DNA of 24,870 nt from JBJXFY01 sp046155815 (GTDB lineage Bacteria > Verrucomicrobiota > Verrucomicrobiia > Limisphaerales > CAIMTB01), in NCBI GenBank assembly GCA_046155815.1, contig JBJXFY010000005.1:1-24870 (forward strand), given 5' to 3'. The position numbers and the translations under genes were made by a program. This document shows positions 14,350 to 21,544 of the stretch, one piece after another. The stretch's first letter is position 1, and each line of letters opens with the position of its first letter. The notes beneath the pieces are model-generated. The model was not told the origin of the DNA and did no database searches. It saw nothing but the letters and a program-made list of their open reading frames with translations.

Positions 14350-14955
14350 TCAGCCCGGCCGGCGCTGCGCGGCGAAGAACGTGAATCCCATCCCCGCACC
14401 GAAACCGAGGCCGTAGAGCAGGCCCCAACCGAGCGGGGCGAGGATCCCGAGGCCCGCGCCGCCCGCGGCCTGGCTGCCGAGCCACAGGTAGAGCTTCCCG
14501 CCTGCGAAGTAGCCCGCCGAGTGGGTTGCGAACAGGACGGCGGCGCAGGACCACAGGGCCTGGGGCCGGCCCAGGGCGCGGCACACGATCACCGCAAAGA
14601 CCACGCTCCCGGCGAGCGAGCCGAGCCATTCACCGGCGCCGTCGCGCCAGGCAAACCACGCCGCGCACCACGCCGCCGCGTAGGCCAGGAACGCCGCGGT
14701 GAAGATCCCTGCGAACCGCCGCAGCCGGCCCCGGCCCGCCAGCAACGGCGGCATCAGCCACGCCGCCAGCGCGAGGAACGCCATCGCGGTCGCCACGTAC
14801 AGCCCCAGCTCGCCGACGTTCCGGTAAAACCACCGCCCCGCGAAAGCCCACACGGAGAACGCCCCGACGCTCACCACGGCGAACCGCAGCGCGCCCTGCA
14901 CCATCGCGGCGGCGGGCGACGTCGGGAACATGGATGGCCCGGCACCGGGCGTCAT
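14350..14955 (-). CDS. Hypothetical polytopic membrane protein
   Basis: A 201-residue protein with about five to six hydrophobic segments, for example GALRFAVVSVGAFSVWAF, YVATAMAFLALAAWLM, FTAAFLAYAAAWCAAWF, WLGSLAGSVVFAVIVCRAL and GLGILAPLGWGLLYGLGFG. Short basic loops between them suggest inner-membrane topology. I recognise no family. The start is uncertain: ATG codons at 14955, 14931 and 14904 all precede the first helix, and I give the longest. It lies upstream of pepT on the same strand and divergent from the NagB-like gene, with which it shares a promoter region of about 200 bp. Confidence 0.7.
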   Translation of the reverse strand: MTPGAGPSMFPTSPAAAMVQGALRFAVVSVGAFSVWAFAGRWFYRNVGELGLYVATAMAFLALAAWLMPPLLAGRGRLRRFAGIFTAAFLAYAAAWCAAWFAWRDGAGEWLGSLAGSVVFAVIVCRALGRPQALWSCAAVLFATHSAGYFAGGKLYLWLGSQAAGGAGLGILAPLGWGLLYGLGFGAGMGFTFFAAQRRPG

Positions 14956-15152
14956 CGGCGCGGAATTCACGGCGGCAGAGCCTGCTCCGCGGCGAAGTTC
15001 CGGCGCAACTGCGGCACGACGTGCGCCCGGTCCCCTCCCCAATCCTCACCGTGATCCGCCAATCGAACGGGACGACGCGGAAGGGGACGGCCTCGGCCGT
15101 TCGGCTGTCGCTTGCCTCGCCCGCCGCCGCCGCTGCACACTTCCCCTGCCCG

Positions 15153-15923
15153 ATGACCGCCCCGCTCCGCACCTTCAAGGCCGACGTCCTCGACGTCCGG
15201 GTGTACGCCAGCCGCGACGACCTCTCGGAGGCCGTGGCGCAGGAAGTCCGGGACCGGCTGGCCGCGGCGATCTCGGCCAACGGCTCGGCGGCGGCGATCC
15301 TCGCCACGGGCAATTCGCAGATCCGGTTCCTCGCCCGGCTGGTCGAGCTCGGCGGCGTGGACTGGGGGCGGGTCACGCTCTTCCACATGGACGAGTACCT
15401 GGGCGTTTCCGGCGACCATCCGGCCAGCTTCCGCCGCTACATGCGCGAGCGGGTCGAGTCGCTGGTGAAGCCCAAGGTGTTCCACTACCTCGCCGGGGAC
15501 GCGCCGCTGCCGCTGGACGAGTGCCGCCGCTACGCCGACCGGCTGCGCGCCCAGCCCATAGACCTGTGCTGCCTTGGGATCGGCGAGAACGGCCACATCG
15601 CGTTCAACGACCCGCCGGTCGCGAACTTCGACGACCCGGACCTGGTCAAGCTCGTGCAGCTCGACGACGGCTGCAAAACGCAGCAGGTGAAGGAAGGCCA
15701 CTTTCCAGACCTCGCGGCCGTGCCGCCCTACGCCTACACCCTGACCGTGCCCGCGCTCTGCCAGGTCGGGCGGATGCTCTGCCTCGCGCCGGAGACGCGG
15801 AAGGCCAAGCCGGTGAAGGACGCCCTCCAGGGGCCTGTCAGCACGGCCTGCCCGGCCTCCATCCTCCGCCGCCAGCCGCACGCGAGCCTGCTGCTGGACG
15901 TGGACTCGGCCGCGCTGCTGTAG
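15153..15923 (+). CDS. NagB-family sugar-phosphate deaminase/isomerase
   Basis: A 256-residue protein of the glucosamine-6-phosphate deaminase / 6-phosphogluconolactonase fold. Landmarks are LATGNSQ at about residues 50-56 (GLATGSTP in NagB), FHMDEYLG with D80 (the proton-transfer Asp), and LGIGENGHIAFNDP at 141-154. In E. coli NagB the last motif is GVGNDGHIAFNEP. Here the catalytic Asp141 and Glu148 positions are Asn146 and Asp153, while the His is kept (H148). This GENGHIAFND variant is, as I recall, found in many annotated NagB-like proteins, so it is probably a subfamily rather than a dead enzyme. The ATG at 15153 begins the conserved region; no ribosome site is clear. The reaction is likely on an amino-sugar phosphate, but the substrate is uncertain. 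Confidence 0.88.
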   Translation: MTAPLRTFKADVLDVRVYASRDDLSEAVAQEVRDRLAAAISANGSAAAILATGNSQIRFLARLVELGGVDWGRVTLFHMDEYLGVSGDHPASFRRYMRERVESLVKPKVFHYLAGDAPLPLDECRRYADRLRAQPIDLCCLGIGENGHIAFNDPPVANFDDPDLVKLVQLDDGCKTQQVKEGHFPDLAAVPPYAYTLTVPALCQVGRMLCLAPETRKAKPVKDALQGPVSTACPASILRRQPHASLLLDVDSAALL

Positions 15924-15929
15924 CGCGGC

Positions 15930-16859
15930 TCACTTCTCCCCCGCCGCCAGCAGCGTCTCGAAGTAGGGCGGCTTTTCCTCGCGCGCGACGCGGGTGACCT
16001 CGACCTGGCGCAGGCCCGCGGCCTCGAGCCAGCGGTGCAGGTCGCTTTCCGCGAAACCGAGCCAGCGGTCGCCGTACAGCCCGCGCGCCTCCGCGAAGTC
16101 GTGCTCGAGCAGGTCGAGAATGAGCACCTGCCCGCGGGGCCGCAGCAGGCCGGCCGCCGCGTGCAGCGCCTGCGGGGGATCCTCCGCGTGATGCAGCGCC
16201 TGGCTGAGGATCACCACGTCCACGCTGGCCGCCGGCAGGGGTGGCGCCTGCAGGTCGCCGAGCCGGAACTCGAGGTTCGCCAGCCCCGCGCGACGCGCCT
16301 TCTCCGCGCCGAAGGCGATGATTTTCTCGGAATTGTCCACCGCGATGACGCGCCGGCAGCGCAGCGCGAGCAGCTCGGACAGCAGGCCCTCGCCCGCGCC
16401 CAGGTCCGCCACGTCCACCGCCGGCAGCATCCGCAGCAGGAGCTGGCCGAAGGCGTGCCACGTGCGGCCGGGGCCGTAGCTGCGGCCGAAGCGGCCGGCC
16501 ACCTCGTAGAAGAGCACCTTGGCCTGGTCGGCCCGGAGCGCGCGGGCGCGCCGGAGGTTGACCGAGTCGGAGGCGGCCTCCGGCTGCTGGGCCGCGCCGG
16601 CAAGGGCCAGGGTCAGCAGGGCCCGCGTATCCGCCTCCGCGGCGGCGTGCCAGCGGTAAAAGGTGCGCTTGCCGTCGCGCCGGGCCTCGACCAAGCCCGC
16701 CTCGGCGAGCTGGCCGAGATGCGTCGAGATGCGCGACTGCGCGAGCTGCGTGATGTCGCAGAGCTCGGCCACGGACAGTTCGTCCTCGGCGAGCAGCGCG
16801 AGCAGGCGCAGGCGCGTGGGGTCGGCCACCGCGCGAAGGTGCTTGAGGGTGTCGGCCAT
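15930..16859 (-). CDS. ArsR-family regulator fused to a SAM-dependent methyltransferase
   Basis: A 309-residue two-domain protein. Residues 1-85 are an ArsR/SmtB winged helix: LRAVADPTRLRLLALLAEDELSVAELCDITQL, then SRISTHLGQLAEAGLVEARRDGKRTFY. I do not see the cysteine metal-site motif of classic ArsR. From about 115 to 309 is a class I methyltransferase with motif I DLGAGEGLLSELL, the acidic AVDNS strand end and the VILSQALHHAEDP segment. Fusions of this kind occur next to methionine-cycle genes in several phyla, where they are thought to regulate them, but no such genes are in this window. The ATG at 16859 starts the HTH. The stop lies 6 bp from the stop of the convergent NagB-like gene. 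Confidence 0.92.
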   Translation of the reverse strand: MADTLKHLRAVADPTRLRLLALLAEDELSVAELCDITQLAQSRISTHLGQLAEAGLVEARRDGKRTFYRWHAAAEADTRALLTLALAGAAQQPEAASDSVNLRRARALRADQAKVLFYEVAGRFGRSYGPGRTWHAFGQLLLRMLPAVDVADLGAGEGLLSELLALRCRRVIAVDNSEKIIAFGAEKARRAGLANLEFRLGDLQAPPLPAASVDVVILSQALHHAEDPPQALHAAAGLLRPRGQVLILDLLEHDFAEARGLYGDRWLGFAESDLHRWLEAAGLRQVEVTRVAREEKPPYFETLLAAGEK

Positions 16860-17058
16860 CGGCAACGCGCCGGTTGTAGCCCCGGATGACGGCCCGCGCC
16901 AAGCGGTTCAGCAGGCCGGTGGGGTCCTGCCCCAGCTCCTCCTCTTCCTCGTCATCCCAATCCTCGGGCCGGTCATGATGACGATGACGATGCGGGCCGG
17001 GAAAAAGCCGGGTCTCCGCGGGCGCCGTCGGCGACGGGGCATCGCCGCCACGGCTCAC
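16860..17058 (-). other. Coding-like stretch for an acidic small protein without a stop of its own
   Basis: A GTG at 17058 overlaps the stop of the zinc-ribbon gene (GTGA) and opens a frame with coding-like codon use. It encodes a His-rich run (HRHRHHDRPEDW), an acidic run (DDEEEEEL) and an amphipathic helix GLLNRLARAVIRGYN. No stop follows before the ArsR-methyltransferase gene; the frame continues through it in another phase to about 15838, where the peptide looks non-biological. It may be a small gene with a sequencing indel, a frameshift fusion, or chance. Confidence 0.3.
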
Positions 17059-17780
17059 GCCTCGCCCACGTCCATGCCCGACTGGTAGTAGAGGATGCGG
17101 CCGCAGTTCGGGCAGAGGGTGAGCTGCCTGTGCGCGCGGGCGTCGAGGATCACCTGGCGCGCCAGCTTCATGTGGCAGCCGCCGCACACGCCGCGCTCCA
17201 CGCTGACCACGATGCGGTCGCCCTTGCTGTCGAGCAGGCGCTCGTAGCGCGTGACCACGGTCTCGTCGATCGTGCCGGAGAACTCCTTCCGTTGCGTCTC
17301 GGCCTCGGCGAGCTGCTCGCGGAGGTTCACTTCTCGCTGGTCGAGGAGCGCGAGCTGGGCCTCCAGGTCGGTCTTGAGCTGCTTCGCGGTCTGGCTGGCG
17401 CGGCCGAGGACCTTCTCGGCGGCATCGAGCTGCTCCATGATGCCAAGCTGCTGGTCCTCGAGGTCGCCGATCTCGCGGCGGCAGGTCTCGATCTGGCGGG
17501 TGAAGGCGCGGTATTCCTCGTTGTTCCGCGTCTGGAGCTGCTGGGTGGAATACTTCGCGATGAGCTGCTCCCGGGCCGCGACCTCGAGCTCGAGGCGCTT
17601 GCGTTCGCTCTCGAGGTGGCGGGCCTGATGCTTGGCGGCCTCGAGGCCGGCCTGGCCCGCGGCGAGCTTGTCCTTGAGCAGCCGGCGGTGCGGCTCGATG
17701 TCGGCCAGCTCGGCCCGCGTCCGGAGCACCCGGCGGTCGCGGTCCTGCAGGATCAGGAGTTGTTCGATGACTTCACGCAT
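17055..17780 (-). CDS. Coiled-coil protein with C4-type zinc ribbon (zf-RING_7 / CT398-like)
   Basis: A 241-residue protein. Residues 1-180 are almost wholly helical, with heptad-like Leu, Glu, Gln and Arg, and form a long antiparallel coiled coil. The C-terminus is a zinc ribbon with C199 and C202 (CGGCHMKLARQ) and C223 and C226 (LCPNCGRILYY). This matches the widespread family annotated as C4-type zinc ribbon domain protein, related to Chlamydia CT398, for which binding to sigma54 and type III secretion parts has been reported. Here no such partner is nearby, so the role is unknown. The ATG at 17780 starts the conserved MREVIEQLLILQDRD. It is followed by a possible overlapping small frame. 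Confidence 0.9.
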   Translation of the reverse strand: MREVIEQLLILQDRDRRVLRTRAELADIEPHRRLLKDKLAAGQAGLEAAKHQARHLESERKRLELEVAAREQLIAKYSTQQLQTRNNEEYRAFTRQIETCRREIGDLEDQQLGIMEQLDAAEKVLGRASQTAKQLKTDLEAQLALLDQREVNLREQLAEAETQRKEFSGTIDETVVTRYERLLDSKGDRIVVSVERGVCGGCHMKLARQVILDARAHRQLTLCPNCGRILYYQSGMDVGEA

Positions 17781-17884
17781 TGAATCCCGGCTGCCGGGGT
17801 GAAGGGCACGCTAAGGGCGCGCGCCGGGAGGCGTCAACGTGCCGGGGGCGGCGGGCGATGGCTCCAGCCTGGGGGCAGCGTGCC

Positions 17885-17990
17885 GCGATCTAAATCGTGC
17901 TCCTGATCGCAATCCAAATCTCTCCGATGGATCACTAAGGGGATCAAGGGGAGGATCACGATGAGGGTTGGGAGGAAGATCGGGAAACCA
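17885..17990. repeat. Low-complexity ATC/GATC-rich tract
   Basis: The spacer between the zinc-ribbon gene and the permease gene contains a tract unlike its surroundings: lower in GC and full of irregularly spaced GATC, ATCGTG and ATCC words (for example CCTGATCGCAATCC, GGGGATCAAGGGGAGGATCACG). It reads like a degenerate short-period repeat. I see no gene here, no hairpin and no clear promoter. Confidence 0.5.
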
Positions 17991-18036
17991 TCCAACGGCC
18001 GGCCGGCGCGACAAGCGCGCGCGCGTGACCGCCGCC

Positions 18037-20598
18037 TCACCCCTCGGTCCGCAGGATTTCCAGCGGCGGATGCGTCGTGATGCCGCGGCTGGCCAGCAGG
18101 CCGGTGACCACCGTGAGCAGCGTGACCGCCGCGACGGCCGCGAGCGGCAGGCCCACGGGCGGGACAAAGGGCACCTTGAAGACCCACAGCGCCAGCGCCG
18201 CCGCCGCGCCCAGCGCGAGCAGCACGCCGGTCAGCGCCGCCAGCGCACCCAGCGCGGCGTACTCGACCAGCAGCACGCGCAGCACCTGCCGCCGCGACGC
18301 GCCCAGCACGCGCAGCAGGATGCTCTCCCGCACCCGCTGCCCGCGCCCACTGACGATCGCCGCCAGCAGCACCAGCAGCCCCGTGGCCACCGTGAACAGC
18401 GCCATGAACCGTATCACGAAGGCGATTTTTCCGAGGAGCGTGTCAAGCGTCCGCAGCACGGGCGTGATGTCGATGGCTGACACGTTGGGGAACTCGCGCA
18501 CCACGGCGCGCTGCAAGGCAACGGACTGCTCGACGGAATCCACCCGCGTCACGAGGACGTGAAACGCCGGCGCCTCCTCGAGCACGCCGGTGGGGAAGAG
18601 CACGAAGAAGTTCGGCTGCACCCGCCGCCAGTCCACCTCGCGGAGGCTCGCCACGACCGTCCGCAGCGGTACGCCCTGCACGTCCCACACCACCTCGTCG
18701 CCGAGGCCGACGCCCAGTTCCTTCGCGATGCCATCCTCGAAGGAGACCGGCACCGGTTCCGTGCCCGGCGTCACCCGCGGCGTCCAGACGCCGGCCACGA
18801 GCTTCTCCGAGTCCCGCAGGGTGTCGCCGAACGTCGAGCGGAACTCCCGCCGCAGCGCCCAGCGCGGCGCGTCCTGGCCGCCGTCGGTGAGCAGTTCCTC
18901 GACCGGGCGGCCCCTGATCGTCCTGAGCCGCATGGTGACGATGGGCGCGGTGTCCAGCACCGGCCGGCCCTGCGCGCGGACGAGGTCGGCCACGGCGTCG
19001 CGCTGGTCGGGCTGGATGTCGAAGAGGATGGCGTTGGCGCCGCGGCCGTCGCGGCCGGACACGAGTTCGCGGAGGAGGGTGGTCTGGAGCAGCTGCAGCG
19101 TGACGAGCAGGAAGGTGCCGAGGCCGAGCGACACGAGCAGGAGGAGCGTGCGGTTGTTTGGCCGGTGCAGGCTGGCGAGCCCCTGCCGCACCACGAACGG
19201 CAGGCCGCCGAAATTCAGCCGCCGCGCCGCCACCACGACGAGGCGTGCCACCAGCGCCAGCACGAGGAACGCCGCCGCCAGCCCCGCCGCGAAGCCCAGC
19301 CCGTCCCGCCACCGGTCCGTGTGCGCCAGCGCAAAGGCCGTCACCGCCGTGGCCAGCGCGGCCAACACGGCCCATTGGAAAGGATCCCGCCGCCGCTCGC
19401 CCTCGAAGGCCGCGCGCAGCACCGCCAGCGGCGGCACACGCCGCACGCCGGCCAGCGGCAGCAGCGCAAACAGCAAACAGATCACGAAGCCCGTCAGCGC
19501 CGCCTCCGCGATGGCCGCCCAGGAAGTCGTCACCTCGACCTCGAACGGCACGAAGTCCGCGACCACGGCGGGCAGCAGGTGCTGGATGGCCGCGCCCGCC
19601 GCCGCGCCCGCCGCCGCGCCGGCCAGCCCAAGCGCAACCCCCTGCACGAGGTACACCGCAAAGGCCTGCCAGCCGGGACACCCGAGGCACCGCAGCACCG
19701 CCACCGTGGGCAGCTTCTGCTTCACGTGGACGTGGATCGCGCTGGCGATGCCCACGCCGCCGAGCAGCAGCGCGATGAAGCCGACGAGGTTCAGGAAGTT
19801 GTAGAGGTTGTTCATCGCCTGTCCGAGGTCCTGCTTCCGTTCCGCCACGGTGTCCCGGCTCAGCCGCAGCTCGTCGAAGCGGCCGCCCCGCGCCGCCACC
19901 AGCGCCTCGACGTCGGTGTCCGGCGGGAAGCGGAAGAAGACCCGGTAGCGCGCCAGGCTGCCCTCGCGCAGCAGGCCGGTCGCCTCGAGATCCTCGAGGC
20001 GCAGGTACACGCGCGGCGCGATGGTGGCGAAGGCCACGCTCTCGCCCGGCACCTTCTGCAGCGCGCCGGCCACGCGCGTCGTCAGGTTGCCGATCCGCAC
20101 CTCGTCGCCCACGACCGCGCCGAACTGCACCAGCAGCGACTCCTCGACCAGCGCGCCGCCCGCCGCACGCAGCGTGGCCGCCGCGTTGGTGGGCGCGGTG
20201 TCGAACTGGCCGTAGAACGGAAACCCGCCGCCCAGCGCGCGCACCTGCACCAGCCGCGTGCCCTCGCTGCCGGGGAACACGACCATCGAGGAGAACGTGA
20301 TCTCGCGCGCCTGCTCACCCCCGAGCGACTGGAGGAACTCCTCGTGCTCCGGCGTGAAGCGCACGCGCGAACCCACGCTCAGGTCCGCGCCGAGAAGCGC
20401 CTTGGCCTGCTCCTCGATGGCCCGCTCGAGCGCGCGGCCGAACGACCCCACCGCCACCAGCGCCGCGATGCCGACCACGATGGACAGCGCGGAGAGCGCA
20501 AGCCGCCGCCGGCTGGCCCGGCTGTCCCGCCACGCGAGGCGCAGGATGAAGGGCAGGGAACGGAGGAAAGTTCCCGGCGCGGACTGCGGTGCGGTCAT
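18037..20598 (-). CDS. ABC transporter permease, FtsX/YbbP-like
   Basis: An 853-residue inner-membrane protein with the duplicated FtsX layout. There is an N-terminal helix (LALSALSIVVGIAALVAVGSF, residues about 40-62), a large periplasmic domain, three more helices, a central hydrophobic part, a second periplasmic domain (about 500-720), and a final set of helices ending at PPLEILRTEG. The motif VAVLRCLGCPGWQAF and its second copy VRESILLRVLGASRRQVLRV are the coupling regions that contact the ATPase. It belongs to the YbbP group, linked to lipid or lipoprotein handling in annotation but without a firm substrate. Its ATG at 20598 overlaps the ATPase stop (ATGA), so the two subunits are co-translated. 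Confidence 0.93.
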   Translation of the reverse strand: MTAPQSAPGTFLRSLPFILRLAWRDSRASRRRLALSALSIVVGIAALVAVGSFGRALERAIEEQAKALLGADLSVGSRVRFTPEHEEFLQSLGGEQAREITFSSMVVFPGSEGTRLVQVRALGGGFPFYGQFDTAPTNAAATLRAAGGALVEESLLVQFGAVVGDEVRIGNLTTRVAGALQKVPGESVAFATIAPRVYLRLEDLEATGLLREGSLARYRVFFRFPPDTDVEALVAARGGRFDELRLSRDTVAERKQDLGQAMNNLYNFLNLVGFIALLLGGVGIASAIHVHVKQKLPTVAVLRCLGCPGWQAFAVYLVQGVALGLAGAAAGAAAGAAIQHLLPAVVADFVPFEVEVTTSWAAIAEAALTGFVICLLFALLPLAGVRRVPPLAVLRAAFEGERRRDPFQWAVLAALATAVTAFALAHTDRWRDGLGFAAGLAAAFLVLALVARLVVVAARRLNFGGLPFVVRQGLASLHRPNNRTLLLLVSLGLGTFLLVTLQLLQTTLLRELVSGRDGRGANAILFDIQPDQRDAVADLVRAQGRPVLDTAPIVTMRLRTIRGRPVEELLTDGGQDAPRWALRREFRSTFGDTLRDSEKLVAGVWTPRVTPGTEPVPVSFEDGIAKELGVGLGDEVVWDVQGVPLRTVVASLREVDWRRVQPNFFVLFPTGVLEEAPAFHVLVTRVDSVEQSVALQRAVVREFPNVSAIDITPVLRTLDTLLGKIAFVIRFMALFTVATGLLVLLAAIVSGRGQRVRESILLRVLGASRRQVLRVLLVEYAALGALAALTGVLLALGAAAALALWVFKVPFVPPVGLPLAAVAAVTLLTVVTGLLASRGITTHPPLEILRTEG

Positions 20599-21467
20599 GC
20601 GGGGAAGCTCCAAGCCCCAAGCTCGCAAGCTCCCAGGAAGCTCCAGCGTCCAAGCTCCAAGGGGCCCGCCGTGCGCCGGCTTGGAGCTTCGGCCTTGGAA
20701 CCTTCTTCGAACGTTGAGCTTTGGGCTTGGAACCTCGCCCCCGCCCCACTCTCCCCGTCAAACTCCGGCATCTGCCGCTCCGTATCCTCCACCACCGCGC
20801 CGCCGCGCAGGCGGATGATGCGCCGCGTGCGGGCCGCCAGCTCGAGGTCGTGGGTGACGAGCACCAGCGCTGTGCCGTAGGTGCGGTTCAGCCCGAACAG
20901 GCTCTCAATCACCCGGTGCCCCGTGTCGGCGTCGAGGTTCCCCGTCGGCTCGTCGGCGAAGAGGATCTGCGGGCGGTTGATGAAGGCGCGGGCCAGCGCC
21001 ACGCGCTGCTGTTCGCCGCCGGAGAGCTGCGCCGGGTAGTGGCCGGTCCGCTCGGCCAGCCCGACCTGCGCCAGCAGCGCGCGCGCCTCGTCGCGCGGGG
21101 GACGCCCGCCGCGCAGCTCCAGCGGCACCATCACGTTCTCCAGCGCCGTCAGCGTCGGGATGAGCTGGAAGCTCTGGAAGACGAAGCCCGTGTGCAGGTT
21201 CCGCACGCGCGCCCGGCCGTCCTCGTCGAGCGCGCCGAGGTCGTGGCCCGCAAGCCGCACCGTGCCGGCGGTGGGCGCGTCCAGCCCCGCGCAGAGGCCG
21301 AGCAGCGTCGTCTTGCCGCTGCCGGACGGGCCGACGACCGCCACCGTGTCGCCGGCCGGGATGCGGAACGAGACGGCGTGCAGCACCTCGAGCGCGCCCG
21401 CCCCGCTGCGGAAGGACTTCGTCAGCCCCTCGGCTTCGAGGATGGCGGGTGCGGGCGGGCGCGACAT
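20595..21467 (-). CDS. ABC transporter ATP-binding protein (LolD/YbbA-like) with repeat-derived tail
   Basis: A 290-residue ATPase that powers the adjoining permease. Walker A is GPSGSGKTT (46-54), the Q-loop is in FVFQSFQLIPTL (about 96-107), the signature is LSGGEQQR (148-155), Walker B is ILFADEP (168-174) and the H-loop is VTHDLEL. This is the MacB/LolD/YbbA subgroup, whose members are about 225-235 residues. The last 55 residues are extra. From about residue 246 the tail (FQAQSSTFEEGSKAEA, then GPLELGRWSFLGACELGAWSF) is encoded by a repeat of AAGCTCC-type words and looks non-functional. The ATG at 21467 is the first Met before the conserved ILEAEGLTKSF. Confidence 0.95.
   Translation of the reverse strand: MSRPPAPAILEAEGLTKSFRSGAGALEVLHAVSFRIPAGDTVAVVGPSGSGKTTLLGLCAGLDAPTAGTVRLAGHDLGALDEDGRARVRNLHTGFVFQSFQLIPTLTALENVMVPLELRGGRPPRDEARALLAQVGLAERTGHYPAQLSGGEQQRVALARAFINRPQILFADEPTGNLDADTGHRVIESLFGLNRTYGTALVLVTHDLELAARTRRIIRLRGGAVVEDTERQMPEFDGESGAGARFQAQSSTFEEGSKAEAPSRRTAGPLELGRWSFLGACELGAWSFPA
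20603..20735. repeat. AAGCTCCAAG repeat element inside the ATPase gene
   Basis: Variants of AAGCTCC or CAAGCTC recur in direct orientation between 20604 and 20661, then in inverted orientation (CTTGGAGCTT, TTGAGCTTTGGGCTTGG) between 20680 and 20731. The best inverted pair is AAGCTCCAAG (20652-20661) with CTTGGAGCTT (20680-20689), perfect over 10 bp. The element keeps the ATPase frame open and ends just before the permease start. Confidence 0.75.
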
Positions 21468-21510
21468 GCGGGCCAATCTTGCCGCGGACCGCCGCGGGTC
21501 AAAGGCGAGG

Positions 21511-21538
21511 TTGGCGGCGGGCCGCTTGACGCTACCCT
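21511..21538 (+). promoter_or_regulatory. Possible promoter giving a leaderless uvrB mRNA
   Basis: TTGGCG (21511-21516) and TACCCT (21533-21538) are separated by 16 bp. The predicted start of transcription falls on or next to the GTG start at 21545, and no Shine-Dalgarno site is visible. The divergent gap to the ATPase gene is only 77 bp. This is a weak match and inferred only. No LexA-type palindrome is evident to me. Confidence 0.35.
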
Positions 21539-21544
21539 GCCCGG

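Noticed and set aside
18559..20880. Very long plus-strand open frame opposite the ABC permease
   Set aside because: It is antisense to a well-supported gene, has extreme His/Arg/Gln composition and arises from high GC at third codon positions.
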